Assembly: GCF_020667895.1 (NCBI RefSeq)
Contig: NZ_JAFMPS010000008.1
Coordinates: 1-64,000, forward strand
Source: Alcanivorax sp. 1008
GTDB lineage: Bacteria > Pseudomonadota > Gammaproteobacteria > Pseudomonadales > Alcanivoracaceae
Direction of reading: 5' to 3'
DNA length: 64,000 nt
The notes beneath the pieces are model-generated. The model was given only the letters and a program-made list of their open reading frames with translations. It was not told the DNA's origin and did not search any database. A program made the position numbers and the translations under genes. This document shows, piece after piece, positions 37,075 to 47,200 of the stretch. Each line of letters starts with the position of its first letter. Positions within the stretch are counted from its first letter, which is position 1.

Positions 37075-37632
37075 TCACAGCCAGCGGCTGTTACGCGAGA
37101 ACTGTCCGCGTAGAAACTCCATCTGATCGCCACGAATCCGCGCACTATTTATCAACGCCAAATACTCGGCCATGTTTGGCACATAGGGCAGCGCCAATAA
37201 TTCCATATTGCACTCCTCTGGCCGCCGATTGCCTTTGTGCTGATTACAGCGCCGGCACGCCGCCACCACATTCAGCCAGCTATCACGCCCACCTCTGGAC
37301 ACCGGAATAATATGGTCGCGGGTCAGATCATGGTCACTAAAGCGGTTACCGCAATACATACAGACATGCTGCTCTCTGCGAAACAGGGCACGGTTGGTCA
37401 AAGGGGGATGACTACGAGGATGGGGGTTGGGCCGGCCATTGCAGGCCACGATTGAATGCAACTTTAATGATGAACGCTGCCCGGTGGCACGGCACAAGCC
37501 ACCTTGTAACTGATAGACCACCTCACCCAAAGTCCAGGTCACCATGCCACGAGCATACAACACCGCAGCCGACTGCCAATCAAGCCATTGAACCGGCTTG
37601 CCAGTGATATCCAGACGCAAAATGCGATCCAT
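37075..37632 (-). CDS. HNH endonuclease family protein
   Basis: This is a 185-residue protein with an HNH zinc-finger nuclease core. CMYCG (CxxC) is followed by DLTRDHIIPVSRGGRDSWLN and VAACRRCNQHKGNR (second CxxC and the N/H residues). The N-terminal half (QSAAVLYARGMVTWTLGEVV) is that of the stand-alone bacterial HNH proteins found in many non-mobile loci. There is no intron, intein or restriction partner next to it. The biological role is unknown. Confidence 0.87.
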   Translation of the reverse strand: MDRILRLDITGKPVQWLDWQSAAVLYARGMVTWTLGEVVYQLQGGLCRATGQRSSLKLHSIVACNGRPNPHPRSHPPLTNRALFRREQHVCMYCGNRFSDHDLTRDHIIPVSRGGRDSWLNVVAACRRCNQHKGNRRPEECNMELLALPYVPNMAEYLALINSARIRGDQMEFLRGQFSRNSRWL

Positions 37633-37700
37633 ATAACACCCTCAATCACATCGGATTGGGCAAATAATAAACAGCAATTCCATGACCGGCACAACCGCAC

Positions 37701-38321
37701 TCAACGAAATTGTGGTAGCCGGTAGCAAGCAGTGGCCTGACCGGCACTATTATCAGAGTCGGTCATCACCGCCACTGCGTCGACTTTCTCCACTTCCATA
37801 TCGTGGTAACGGCGAAAGTCTGCAGCCACGTCCCGCTGAAAAGACTGCCATTGACCCAACCCCTCGTCGCCAGTCTGAACCACCACCATAATGGCGTTAC
37901 TGACAAAGGGGTTCGGCCAGTGGCTGCCAACCGGGTGCTGGCGCGACCAGACATAATTAATCGCCTTGGTCTGCCACGGAAAGAAACCCTCCTTGATCAC
38001 GTATACCCGGGCCAGATAATCATCCCCGGCCTTGTCTTTCTCCCCTGCCTTTGGCCGCGGTGTCAGTGGTTGATCTGCCTGCCAACTCCAGCTCAGCAAA
38101 GGTCGCTGCTTCAGGGTCGACTCGACCGCTTGAATTAGCCCCGAAGCGCTACTCTGGGCCTGTGCCAAAACGCAGTCTGGCTGCTGGCTGTAGCGGGTTT
38201 GCCCCTGAAAACGGATCTCCTGCCACCCTTCAATGGGCGACGCCTCCCAGCGAGCCAATGCCGGCTGGGTAAAAATGGCCGTGATCAGTAGCAGTAATCT
38301 TGTCATTGAGCGACGTCTCAT
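37701..38321 (-). CDS. Exported DUF3047 protein
   Basis: This is a 206-residue protein. A signal peptide (MTRLLLLITAIFTQPALA, cleavage after ALA) is followed by a domain with the DUF3047 pattern: SSASGLIQAVE, LLSWSWQADQPL, AGDDYLARVYVI, AINYVWS and VDAVAVMTDSDNS. It is periplasmic and of unknown function. ATG 38306 is an alternative start that also gives a good signal peptide. It is divergent from the GMC dehydrogenase gene. Confidence 0.85.
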   Translation of the reverse strand: MRRRSMTRLLLLITAIFTQPALARWEASPIEGWQEIRFQGQTRYSQQPDCVLAQAQSSASGLIQAVESTLKQRPLLSWSWQADQPLTPRPKAGEKDKAGDDYLARVYVIKEGFFPWQTKAINYVWSRQHPVGSHWPNPFVSNAIMVVVQTGDEGLGQWQSFQRDVAADFRRYHDMEVEKVDAVAVMTDSDNSAGQATACYRLPQFR

Positions 38322-38406
38322 CGTTGATTGTGAGGAAACCCTTCTGAATTACCCCTTAATTTGCCTACAATGCACCACCTGACTCCTGATGTATCGGAAC
38401 CCTGAC

Positions 38407-40008
38407 ATGCAATATGACTATTTGATCGTTGGTGGCGGCTCCGCCGGCTGCGTACTAGCCAACCGTCTTTCAGCTAATCCCGCTACCCGAGTATGCCTGC
38501 TGGAAGCCGGCCCTGATGACAATAGTCTGCTGGTGCGTATGCCCGCTGGCATCATAGCCCTGATGCGCTCCAAAAAGCGCAACTGGCGCTATAACTCAGT
38601 ACCACAGAAAGCGTTAAACAACCGTCAAGTATACGTGCCCCGTGGTAAGACGCTGGGCGGCTCCAGTGCAGTCAACGCCATGTGCTACACCCGTGGCCAT
38701 CCCTGGGACTATGATCACTGGGCGTCATTGGGTAACACTGGCTGGAGCTGGGATGAGGTGTTGCCACTGTTCCGCCGCGCAGAGAATAACGAGCGTGGCG
38801 CAGATACTTTTCACGGCGTTGATGGCCCGCTCAATATTGCCGACCTGCGCTTTCATCACCCGGTGAGCGCTGCCTTTATCGAAGCGGCTGGTGAGGCAGG
38901 ATTCCCAAAGTCGAAAGAACTGAATAACGATATTCAGGAGGGTGTCGGCCTGTTCCAGGTCAACCAGAAAAATGGTGAGCGCTGGAGTGTCGCGGCCGGC
39001 TATCTGCACCCGGTAATGGGCCGCCCCAACCTGACGGTTATTACTAATGCCCGCGCTACCCGCGTGCTGTTTGATGGCAAGCGGGCTATCGGTGTTGAGT
39101 ATCGTCAGGGGCGTAAGACCGTGCGAGTTGAGGCAGCGGAAACCATTCTTTCAGGAGGTGCAATCAACTCCCCCCAGCTGCTGCTACTTTCGGGCGTAGG
39201 GGCCAAAGCAGACCTTGAGCCGCACGGCATCAAGCAGATACATGAACTGCCCGGCGTTGGTAAAAACCTGCAGGACCACCCAGATGCACTGGTAGTGACT
39301 CGCTCAAAGCGCAGCGATACCCTCAGTCTTGGCCCCATAGGCCTGCCAGCGGCGATCAAGGGTGTGTTCGATTTTCTGACCAAGAGACAGGGCAGCCTGA
39401 CTTCCAATGTTGCGGAATCCGGCGGCTTTATCAAATCCAGCCCTGAGGAAGAAATTCCTGATCTACAGTTACACCTGACCGCCGCACTGCTGGATAACCA
39501 CGGCCTCAATCTGGGCTTTAGTTTCGGATTCGGCTACTCCGCCCATGTGTGCATTCTGCGCCCCAAAGCACGCGGCAGCATTACCTTGCAAAGCGCGGAC
39601 CCCATGGCAGATGCGCTGATTGACCCCAACCTGCTCGGCCACCCGGACGATATGGAGGGCATGGTTCGCGGCATCAAGCATGTGCGCAACATACTTTCCC
39701 AAGCATCACTGGAGCCATGGCGTGGGGAAGAAATCTTCCCCAGCGCAGCCCTGCAGAGCGACGAGGAAATTCGCGCATTCCTGCGCGCCAAGTGCGACAA
39801 CATTTATCACCCGGTGGGCAGTTGCAAGATGGGCGTGGATGACATGGCCGTAGTTGCACCAGACAGTATGCGGGTGCACGGGCTGGAAGGCTTGCGCGTG
39901 GTGGACGCGTCCATTATGCCGACTCTGATCGGCGGAAACACCAACGCACCCACCGTGATGATTGCGGAAAAGGCTTCTGATCTGATTCTTGGAAAACCGG
40001 CGGCCTGA
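38407..40008 (+). CDS. GMC-family alcohol dehydrogenase (AlkJ/choline dehydrogenase-like)
   Basis: This is a 533-residue FAD oxidoreductase. The FAD motif is YLIVGGGSAGCVLANRLS, the GMC signatures are PRGKTLGGSSAVNAMCYTRG and GAINSPQLLLLSGVG, and the active-site pair is His (NIYHPVGSCKMG) and Asn (GGNTNAPTVM). The sequence closely follows the pattern of membrane-associated AlkJ, which oxidises medium-chain alcohols to aldehydes in alkane degradation; choline is the alternative. GGAA at 7 nt favours ATG 38407 over ATG 38389. No alkane hydroxylase gene is adjacent. Confidence 0.9.
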   Translation: MQYDYLIVGGGSAGCVLANRLSANPATRVCLLEAGPDDNSLLVRMPAGIIALMRSKKRNWRYNSVPQKALNNRQVYVPRGKTLGGSSAVNAMCYTRGHPWDYDHWASLGNTGWSWDEVLPLFRRAENNERGADTFHGVDGPLNIADLRFHHPVSAAFIEAAGEAGFPKSKELNNDIQEGVGLFQVNQKNGERWSVAAGYLHPVMGRPNLTVITNARATRVLFDGKRAIGVEYRQGRKTVRVEAAETILSGGAINSPQLLLLSGVGAKADLEPHGIKQIHELPGVGKNLQDHPDALVVTRSKRSDTLSLGPIGLPAAIKGVFDFLTKRQGSLTSNVAESGGFIKSSPEEEIPDLQLHLTAALLDNHGLNLGFSFGFGYSAHVCILRPKARGSITLQSADPMADALIDPNLLGHPDDMEGMVRGIKHVRNILSQASLEPWRGEEIFPSAALQSDEEIRAFLRAKCDNIYHPVGSCKMGVDDMAVVAPDSMRVHGLEGLRVVDASIMPTLIGGNTNAPTVMIAEKASDLILGKPAA

Positions 40009-40020
40009 ACACGCCTGCAA

Positions 40021-40063
40021 AAAACTGCACGGGCCCGCTGGATAAACTGCCAGCGGGCCCGTG
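40021..40063 (-). terminator. Terminator of the mucD/degQ-like gene
   Basis: A perfect 14-bp stem (40028-40041 with 40050-40063, core CACGGGCCCGCTGG) is followed on the minus strand by AGTTTTTT. The stem is symmetrical and may also impede transcription from the convergent GMC gene. Confidence 0.9.
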
Positions 40064-40070
40064 TATCAAG

Positions 40071-41444
40071 TCACCGAATCACCACGAAGAACATGCCTCC
40101 GTTCCGATTCAAACGCAGTAAAATAGCTGCCTCCTTGTCCGGAATAGCGGCGCGCATCTGTTCCATGTTGGCAATATCTTTACGGTTAGCATTGATGATC
40201 ACATCACCGGGCCGCAACCCTGCCCGAGCCGCCGCACTGCCACGCTCAACAGACTCCACCAGCACGCCCTTATCGGCATGACCAAGCTCGCCGCTGCGCA
40301 AGTCACGGACACTGGCACCCTTTAAATAGACCGACAGCGATCCGCCGTCCGCAGTGGTAAGTTTGGTCTCGCGAATCACCGCGGTGATGTCTCGTTTCTT
40401 GCCATCTCGCACCACCGTCAGAGTGATACGATCGCCCACTGGTGACATGCCCACCTTGTTACGCAGGTCCGCCACCCGGCGCACCGGACGACCATCTACC
40501 TCCACCACCACATCCCCGGCCTTGAGACCTGCCTTCTCGGCGGTGCTGTCTTCAACGATCTGGGTAATCACCACACCATGCTGGTCCTTGCTAACGCCGA
40601 AGGCCTCAGCGAGCTCCGCAGTAAGATCCTGAATATTAACGCCGAGCGACCCGCGACGTACCTCACCGTGCTCAATCAGCTGGGCCATAATAATCGACAC
40701 CATCTCCGTGGGAATGGCAAAGCCGATACCCACATTGCCCCCAGCCGGGGCAATAATTGCGGTATTGATACCCACCAGCTCCCCACGCAGGTTGACCAAT
40801 GCGCCACCGGAATTACCCGGGTTAATGGAAGCATCAGTCTGGATGTAATTTTCATAACCATCTATACGCAGACCTGTACGGCCCAACGCGGAGACAATAC
40901 CCGAGGTCACCGTATGACCAAGGCTAAACGGATTGCCGATGGCGACCACAAAGTCTCCCACCCGCAGAGTCGAAGAGTCGGCAATCTGCATCTGCACCAG
41001 ATCTTCGGCCGGCACCTTTAGCACCGCCAGATCAACCTCGGTGTCAGTTCCTACAAGTTCCGCTTCCAGAGTTCGACCATCAATCAGAGTAATCTCTATC
41101 TGCTCCGCATTACGCACAACATGGGCATTAGTCAGGACATAGCCCTGCTTCGCATCAACAATCACCCCCGAGCCTGCGCTGGCGGTGCGACGTTCCTGCG
41201 GGACATCCGGCATATTAAAAAAGCGCCGAAAGAAAGGATCTTCCATTAGTGGATTCTGAGCCCTGACCCGTCCATGGGTGGCGATATTCACCACTGCTGG
41301 AATGGCCCGGTCAAGCATCGGCGCCAAAGAAGGCAGCGGCTCCCCGGTCGCTAGCGCGCCAGGCAGGGCCGCAGAGGCAGCAGCTGCTTGAAACAGCAGC
41401 CAGACCGCTGCCAACAGAATTGCAGCATGACGTTGTGACTTCAT
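40071..41444 (-). CDS. DegQ/MucD-type periplasmic serine protease
   Basis: This is a 457-residue Do-family protease for envelope quality control. A signal peptide (HAAILLAAVWLLFQAAAASA) is followed by the trypsin-like domain with the catalytic triad His (TNAHVV), Asp (TEVDLAVLK) and Ser (GNSGGALV). Two PDZ domains follow (about residues 270-355 and 370-455). ATG 41444 and ATG 41453 are both in frame. AAGGAG is 11 nt from the first and only 2 nt from the second, so the start is uncertain. Length and order match MucD/DegQ. Confidence 0.94.
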   Translation of the reverse strand: MKSQRHAAILLAAVWLLFQAAAASAALPGALATGEPLPSLAPMLDRAIPAVVNIATHGRVRAQNPLMEDPFFRRFFNMPDVPQERRTASAGSGVIVDAKQGYVLTNAHVVRNAEQIEITLIDGRTLEAELVGTDTEVDLAVLKVPAEDLVQMQIADSSTLRVGDFVVAIGNPFSLGHTVTSGIVSALGRTGLRIDGYENYIQTDASINPGNSGGALVNLRGELVGINTAIIAPAGGNVGIGFAIPTEMVSIIMAQLIEHGEVRRGSLGVNIQDLTAELAEAFGVSKDQHGVVITQIVEDSTAEKAGLKAGDVVVEVDGRPVRRVADLRNKVGMSPVGDRITLTVVRDGKKRDITAVIRETKLTTADGGSLSVYLKGASVRDLRSGELGHADKGVLVESVERGSAAARAGLRPGDVIINANRKDIANMEQMRAAIPDKEAAILLRLNRNGGMFFVVIR

Positions 41445-41519
41445 GATCAGCATATCTCCTTATCAAAAAGCGGAACGAGCAGTTCGACTAGCACTGTAGC
41501 CATCGGTTCAACCTGCAAG

Positions 41520-42215
41520 TCAGGAAAGTCGAGATTGATACACAGTAACCTGATTGAACTGGCTGGACTCCCCCAGATCCGGCCATGTTACTGCGCTGAA
41601 CCTGCTGACCTGCTGGTAGCCCGGAGACGACAGGTTGCGCACCCGGGAGTCGGCCAGTAACACCCAAGGCGCCACCTGCAATACTTTCAGCATCGGCAGG
41701 TTGTCCCGGTCATAGAGAATATCCGCCGCCGTCACCAGATCTGCCTGGGGCAGACAGGCATGCAGGTCGTCACTAAGCTCAACAGCTAAAGACAGTGCCC
41801 GAGCATTCATGGTCACCGCCAGCAATGCTTGCGGATCAATATCGCAGGCAATCACCCGACCGGCGCCTGCCAAAGCTGCAGCCAAGGCCACCACCCCGGA
41901 ACCGGGCCCCACATCCACCACCGTACGACCCCTAACCTGATCAGCATGATCGAGCAACCAGCGGGCCAATACCTGTCCACTGGCCCAGCAAAAACTCCAG
42001 TAGGGAGGTGTTTCCATCAATGCCCCGGCAACACTGGCTTCCAGCCTCTGGCCGGCTTGGATATCCGCCAGCAGCCATAGCGGCAATTCTGGGATTAGCG
42101 GCGGAGCCTGCCGGCGCAGCGTCGCCTCAGGCAATAGCTGGCGCAGCTCCGCCTGCAATTGCGCCCGAACATCACCGGCGCTGGGGTCTATGCTGCGCTC
42201 ACCGCTCATGTACAC
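41520..42215 (-). CDS. Class I SAM methyltransferase (ETFB lysine methyltransferase-like)
   Basis: This is a 231-residue Rossmann methyltransferase. PPYWSFCWASGQVLARWLL is typical of the ETFB-KMT/PrmA-related group. The SAM motif is VVDVGPGSGVVALAAALAG with acidic CDIDPQ, and the post-I/IV region is DLVTAADILYD. A protein-lysine target such as the electron transfer flavoprotein beta subunit is plausible. GTG 42215 has AAGGA 7 nt upstream; ATG 42209 is the alternative. It is divergent from the secreted protein gene. Confidence 0.83.
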   Translation of the reverse strand: MYMSGERSIDPSAGDVRAQLQAELRQLLPEATLRRQAPPLIPELPLWLLADIQAGQRLEASVAGALMETPPYWSFCWASGQVLARWLLDHADQVRGRTVVDVGPGSGVVALAAALAGAGRVIACDIDPQALLAVTMNARALSLAVELSDDLHACLPQADLVTAADILYDRDNLPMLKVLQVAPWVLLADSRVRNLSSPGYQQVSRFSAVTWPDLGESSQFNQVTVYQSRLS

Positions 42216-42289
42216 TCAGTCATCCTTTGTTCTCCAAGTCTGCTATGGGCCTGGATGAACAGACAATCAAGGCAGGGAGAATAACAAAA

Positions 42290-44233
42290 ATGCGGTTATG
42301 GAGTGCAGCGTGTCTGTGTCTGCTCGCCTGCCTGTGTACCACTGGCAGGGCAGAACAGAAGCCGGAACCTATAGTCCCGCTGGCGGACCGCTTTTTTGAC
42401 ACCTTCATGGAGTTTTACCGCAACGACCCAAGCGCCCTGACCCGCTACCCTGGCGGCCTGCGCAACATCACTGCCGAGCAGTTGCACCGGGCAGTGATCA
42501 GTCTGGACACCACTCACTTCACCTATCTTTACCCAATGACCATGCGCGGCCACGAGCTACCGGCGGTGCGTGGCACCCCCATACGACGACTATCTCTGAT
42601 GGCGGTACGCGGTGATAAGCTGATTCCTATCCCATTCCAGATTGACGAATTTGATCGTACCGGACTGATCTGGATTGAGGGTGCCAACAAGGCTCCCGCG
42701 GAAGGCGAGCCAAACACCTTTGATGATTTTGATGAGCTGGTATTTATGTTTCGCGACGGCGGACAGCTCACCTACGATCCGAACCAGCATGGACGGGTCG
42801 AGGGCCGTGTATTACATGAAATTAGACTTGATTCACCGCGTAATAATCCACGCTATGTCTACCTGATGCTGGACAACCCGGAGCGCTCTGAGGCGGACTA
42901 TGTGCAGGCGGACCTGGACAGTGGCCGGCTCGACACAACAGTCATGGAAATGAGCTATAACCCGAAGAACCTTATCGAAATTGAACATATTGCCAGCAAG
43001 GTCGGGGCTCACCACAGCGTTAACGTATTCGACAGCGTTTATCTCAACATCAGCACAGGCATCCTTAACCAGAACGTACGCATGAGCCTGGAAGGCGGCA
43101 AAAATATCCGCGCCGTACCTATCGCGGTCAAAGATGGTCCAATTCGGGCCAGCCTGCTGATACGCACGCGCGTCTGGTATTTGTATCTACCCACATTCTT
43201 CAACCAACAGTTCACCGTACATTTCTATGAGCAAGGCATCATGGTGCCAAGCCGCTTTGCTATCGATGGCATGCGTACACTGCGCTATTTTCTTATGTTC
43301 CTGCGCGAGCCACGCATTGAACTGAGCTTTGACTTCCACAACCTGGATGGAGCACGAGTCACTTTTGACAGCGTGTTCAAACAGGATAAGGACCGTGGCG
43401 TGGTCGATGGGGAAATGAGCGAATTTGAGCAGCGCATGGCAGCAACCCGGTTGCCGGGAGACTGGGTACATATGGACTCCAATCGTGGCTGGGAAATGTT
43501 TTTTGCCAATCATATGCCCGTTGTTGAGAATGGTCTTTTCGATTCCTTTCTGGACGGCATGAGTCTGTCCATGTTGTATCGGGATGATCACGCTGCGACC
43601 TTACCCCATGAGCGCTTTCCCGGTGCCACGCCACGCTTCGGCTTTACCAGCAGTGGTTTGCCTCACTATGTCATTGACCTTCTGGGAGCAATGCCAAAGC
43701 TGGACTTTTCTGACGTCGAAACTCTTGGCGAAGCTATTATCCTGCTTGCCGACAAGGACTCACAAAGCGAAAGTAAATTGCATGCCTATGACCGGGTCGC
43801 CAGCAAGGTACTCAGCAAACTGCGCGATCAGGGCCGCATTACCAATGCTGCCGAATTGGCTGATGCGTTTATTGCGGATATGGACAGAATGCGATTCACA
43901 GGGCTGCCACGGGAAACTCTGAATGGTCTGATAAGGGATGCCATTATTGAAACGGTTGAAGACCCTGGCGATGTGCGCCACGGCCAGATACTGGCGGAAA
44001 TGGTTCGGCTTGCAGAAAGCCGCAACATAGATATTGCGGCACTTCGTTATGGCTCCATGGACAATACCCTGTGGCTGCCAGACTGGGTTGGCGAGGGCGG
44101 ACCAGCAGACTTCCACTGGCAAGTGAAAAACCCGCCCAGCCATGTGGTGCGGCCATGGATTGAGCCACAAAAATCAATACCAGCTGATGATCAGGGCCGC
44201 CCTCTACCGGGCAACCCTGATTCTGAAAAGTAG
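42290..44233 (+). CDS. Large secreted protein of unknown function
   Basis: This is a 647-residue protein that I cannot place in a family. The N-terminus (MRLWSAACLCLLACLCTTGRA) is an export signal, with LLAC a possible lipobox. The body is rich in beta strands and aromatic residues: TTHFTYLYPM, IPIPFQIDEFD, DELVFMFRDGGQLTYD, TRVWYLYLPTFFNQQFTVHFYEQGIM and IELSFDFHNL. The C-terminal 150 residues are helical. No protease, glycosidase or repeat motif is obvious. AGGGAG lies about 10 nt before ATG 42290. The frame is open upstream, but the signal peptide fixes the start. The 3' end overlaps the convergent RND gene by 30 nt. Confidence 0.78.
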   Translation: MRLWSAACLCLLACLCTTGRAEQKPEPIVPLADRFFDTFMEFYRNDPSALTRYPGGLRNITAEQLHRAVISLDTTHFTYLYPMTMRGHELPAVRGTPIRRLSLMAVRGDKLIPIPFQIDEFDRTGLIWIEGANKAPAEGEPNTFDDFDELVFMFRDGGQLTYDPNQHGRVEGRVLHEIRLDSPRNNPRYVYLMLDNPERSEADYVQADLDSGRLDTTVMEMSYNPKNLIEIEHIASKVGAHHSVNVFDSVYLNISTGILNQNVRMSLEGGKNIRAVPIAVKDGPIRASLLIRTRVWYLYLPTFFNQQFTVHFYEQGIMVPSRFAIDGMRTLRYFLMFLREPRIELSFDFHNLDGARVTFDSVFKQDKDRGVVDGEMSEFEQRMAATRLPGDWVHMDSNRGWEMFFANHMPVVENGLFDSFLDGMSLSMLYRDDHAATLPHERFPGATPRFGFTSSGLPHYVIDLLGAMPKLDFSDVETLGEAIILLADKDSQSESKLHAYDRVASKVLSKLRDQGRITNAAELADAFIADMDRMRFTGLPRETLNGLIRDAIIETVEDPGDVRHGQILAEMVRLAESRNIDIAALRYGSMDNTLWLPDWVGEGGPADFHWQVKNPPSHVVRPWIEPQKSIPADDQGRPLPGNPDSEK

Positions 44234-47200
44234 TGCATACAAAACCGGCACTGCGGCCATGGTCAGCACTGTTGCAAAGGCAAGGCCCGCCATGATGGTA
44301 ATTGCCATGCTGGCAAAGAAAGCATCAGAGATCAGCGGGATCATGCCAAGAATCGTAGTCAGTGCGGCCAGAAAAACCGGCCGCAGACGACTAACGCTGG
44401 CATCAATCAATGCCTCTGGCTGTGGTTTTCCATCTCGCTCCTGAGCCTCGATTTCATCCACCAGAACGATGGCATTTTTCATCAGCATCCCGGATAGACT
44501 CAGGAAGCCAAGTAGTGCCATAAAGGTAAAAGGTTGACCAGTAATCAACAGCCCCGCCGTGACGCCGCAGATTGACATGGGCACCACCAGCCAGATCACC
44601 ATGGTCTGGCGAACTTTGCTAAACAGCAGTATGGAGATCACCAGCATTATCAGAAACCCCAATGGAACCTGGGTTGCCAGCGCCTGTTGCGCCTCCCGCG
44701 CGCCCTCATACTCACCGCCCCACTCCAGCACATAGCCATCCGGAAGACTGATTGCTTCAACATCCTTGCGCAGAGCTCGCAGGGCCTGATCAGCGGTCAG
44801 ATCCCCCACGGGGTCGGCCTGAACCTTCAACGCCCGTAGCCTATCGCGGCGGTGGATCAAGGACTCTTCGGTCTCCACACCGAAGCCGCTGACTACCTGA
44901 CTAACCGGCACATAGGCCTGCTCCGCACTGCTCCACATCAACCGGTCTGCCAACCGACTGACGCTGCTGCGCTCCTGCTCCGGCGGCCGGACAATAATCG
45001 GAATCTGACTATCACTCTCTCGATAGACCCCGGCCCGCACTCCGGTGGAAGCAAATAACGAAGCTGTTGCCACATCACTACGACCGACGCCCGCTATGCG
45101 ACCTCGCTCTTCGTCATAGTGTGGGACGATAACCATTTCCTGCTGACGCCAATCTGTACGAACATCATGTACCACACCACTTTGCGCAAATACCTGCCTG
45201 GCCTGCTCACCCAGACTGCGCAACAGCGCCGGATCAGACCCCTTAAAACGCGCCTCAACTTTGGCACCACCACCCGGTCCGAACATCAGTCGCTGCGGAT
45301 AGATCTCCACATCCGGGAAATGCTTTGGCAACTCGCTACGCAAATCTGCTATCAAGTCATCGATCAGATCGCGCTTGGACACCCTGATAATCAGTTGCCC
45401 ATAGGCCGGGTTCGGCAGCTCGGGCTCATAGGTGAGCATAAAGCGACTACCGCCCTGACCAACGAAGCCAGTGACCGCTTCTATCTGTTCATACTTCTGT
45501 AAATAGTTTTCCATGTCGCGCAATCGCTCAGCGGTGAGCTGGATATCCGAGCCCTGCCGCAACATTACGTTCAGGTAAAACATTGGTGTGTTGGAGGGAG
45601 GGAAAAACGCATGGCGAAGAAAACCAAAACCCACCACCGACAGCACCGTGATTAGCACCAGAACCATAAGAGTGCGGCCACGGTTACGTAGAATTTCCAC
45701 CAGCACGTTGCGATACTTGACATAGATTGAGTGGGCGTAAGGATCTTCCCCTTCGTTGTACTGATGGCCATCGAAAAGATAGTGCCCCATCAGTGGCGTT
45801 ACGGTAATCGCCAACAGCCAGGAAAGCAGCAGTGAAATAGTAATCACCGCAAATAATGAAAACAGAAACTCCCCGGTAACATCCGAAGACAGACCGATCC
45901 CGGAAAATGCCATAATGCCGATGACGGTCGCGCCAAGCAGCGGAATCTGAGTACGGGCACTGGCATCACTGGCCGAGTCCCGGGCCAACTGCCCGCGCTG
46001 AATACCAATCAGCATTCCCTCAGCAATAACGATGGCATTGTCCACCAACATGCCCATGGCAATAATCAGCGCACCCAGAGATATTCTCTCCATCTCAATA
46101 CCAAATATGCGCATGAAAAATACGGTGCCTAGCACTGTTAGTAGCAAAGTGGCCCCCACCACCATGCCCACGCGCCAACCCATAGTGAGGCATAACACTG
46201 AAATAACGATAACTACAGACTGCGCCAGACTGACCAGAAAGCTGTTAATGGCTCTATCCACCACCACATGCTGTTCATAGATTGGCTCGATAGTTACACC
46301 AATCGGCACATTATGTTTAAGCTTTTCCAGGTGGGCGCTAACCGCATTGCCCACCTCAACAATATTTGCCTCCTGAAGACCGGCCACGGCCAGAGTAAAT
46401 GCCGGTAGCCCATTGTGCATTATCAGGTTGTCTGGCGTATCTGTAGTGCCACGCTGAACCGTCGCCACATCCACCAAACTGATCTGTTCGGTAGTGCCTG
46501 GACGGCCGATACGTAGCGATTCAATACTGGCCACAGAATCAAAGCCAGGACGGGCGGAAATTCTCAGACGACGCCCATCCACGGTAATGGCACCGCCATC
46601 CTGCACCCGATTCTCGGTTTGCAGACTATTCAGCACCACTTCCAGCGGTAGACCAAGACTAACCAAACGCTCCTCGGAAATTTCCACGTAGATGACTTCT
46701 TCGGGCTCACCGGAAGTAGTCACCTTGGAAACATTCGGCACCGTAAGTAATTCTCGACGCAAGAATCTGGATAGCTCACGAATTTCAGCGTCACTAAACT
46801 CTGGCGCTGTGACGGCATAGAAAATTCCAAATACATCGCCGTAGTCATCCTGCACCATAGACTGCATGGCGGCAGGGGGCAGACTTCTTTGCGCATCACT
46901 GACCTTGCGCCGCAGTTCATCCCACACCTGCGGTAGAGCATGGCCATCATAGGTATTCTTGATTTCTACCTTGATGATCGACTCACCGGGACGGGATCGG
47001 GAAGTCAGTCTTTTCAACTGTGGTAACTGCTGGATTGCAGACTCCAGTGGCTCAGTGATTTCTGCTTCGACCTCCGCCGCTGAGGCACCGGGATATGGCG
47101 TAATCACAAGTGCCATCTTGATAGCAAACGCCGGGTCTTCCAGACGGCCGATGCCGTTAATGCCCCACCAGCCCCCTAAAAGACAGGCCAGAATAATTAG

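Noticed and set aside
37075-37632. HNH nuclease as a homing or mobile element.
   Set aside because: It interrupts no gene, has no intron or inverted repeats, and looks like the widespread stand-alone HNH family.
42008-42289. N-terminal extension of the secreted protein overlapping the methyltransferase gene.
   Set aside because: The signal peptide and ribosome site define the start at 42290; the extension is antisense to coding sequence.
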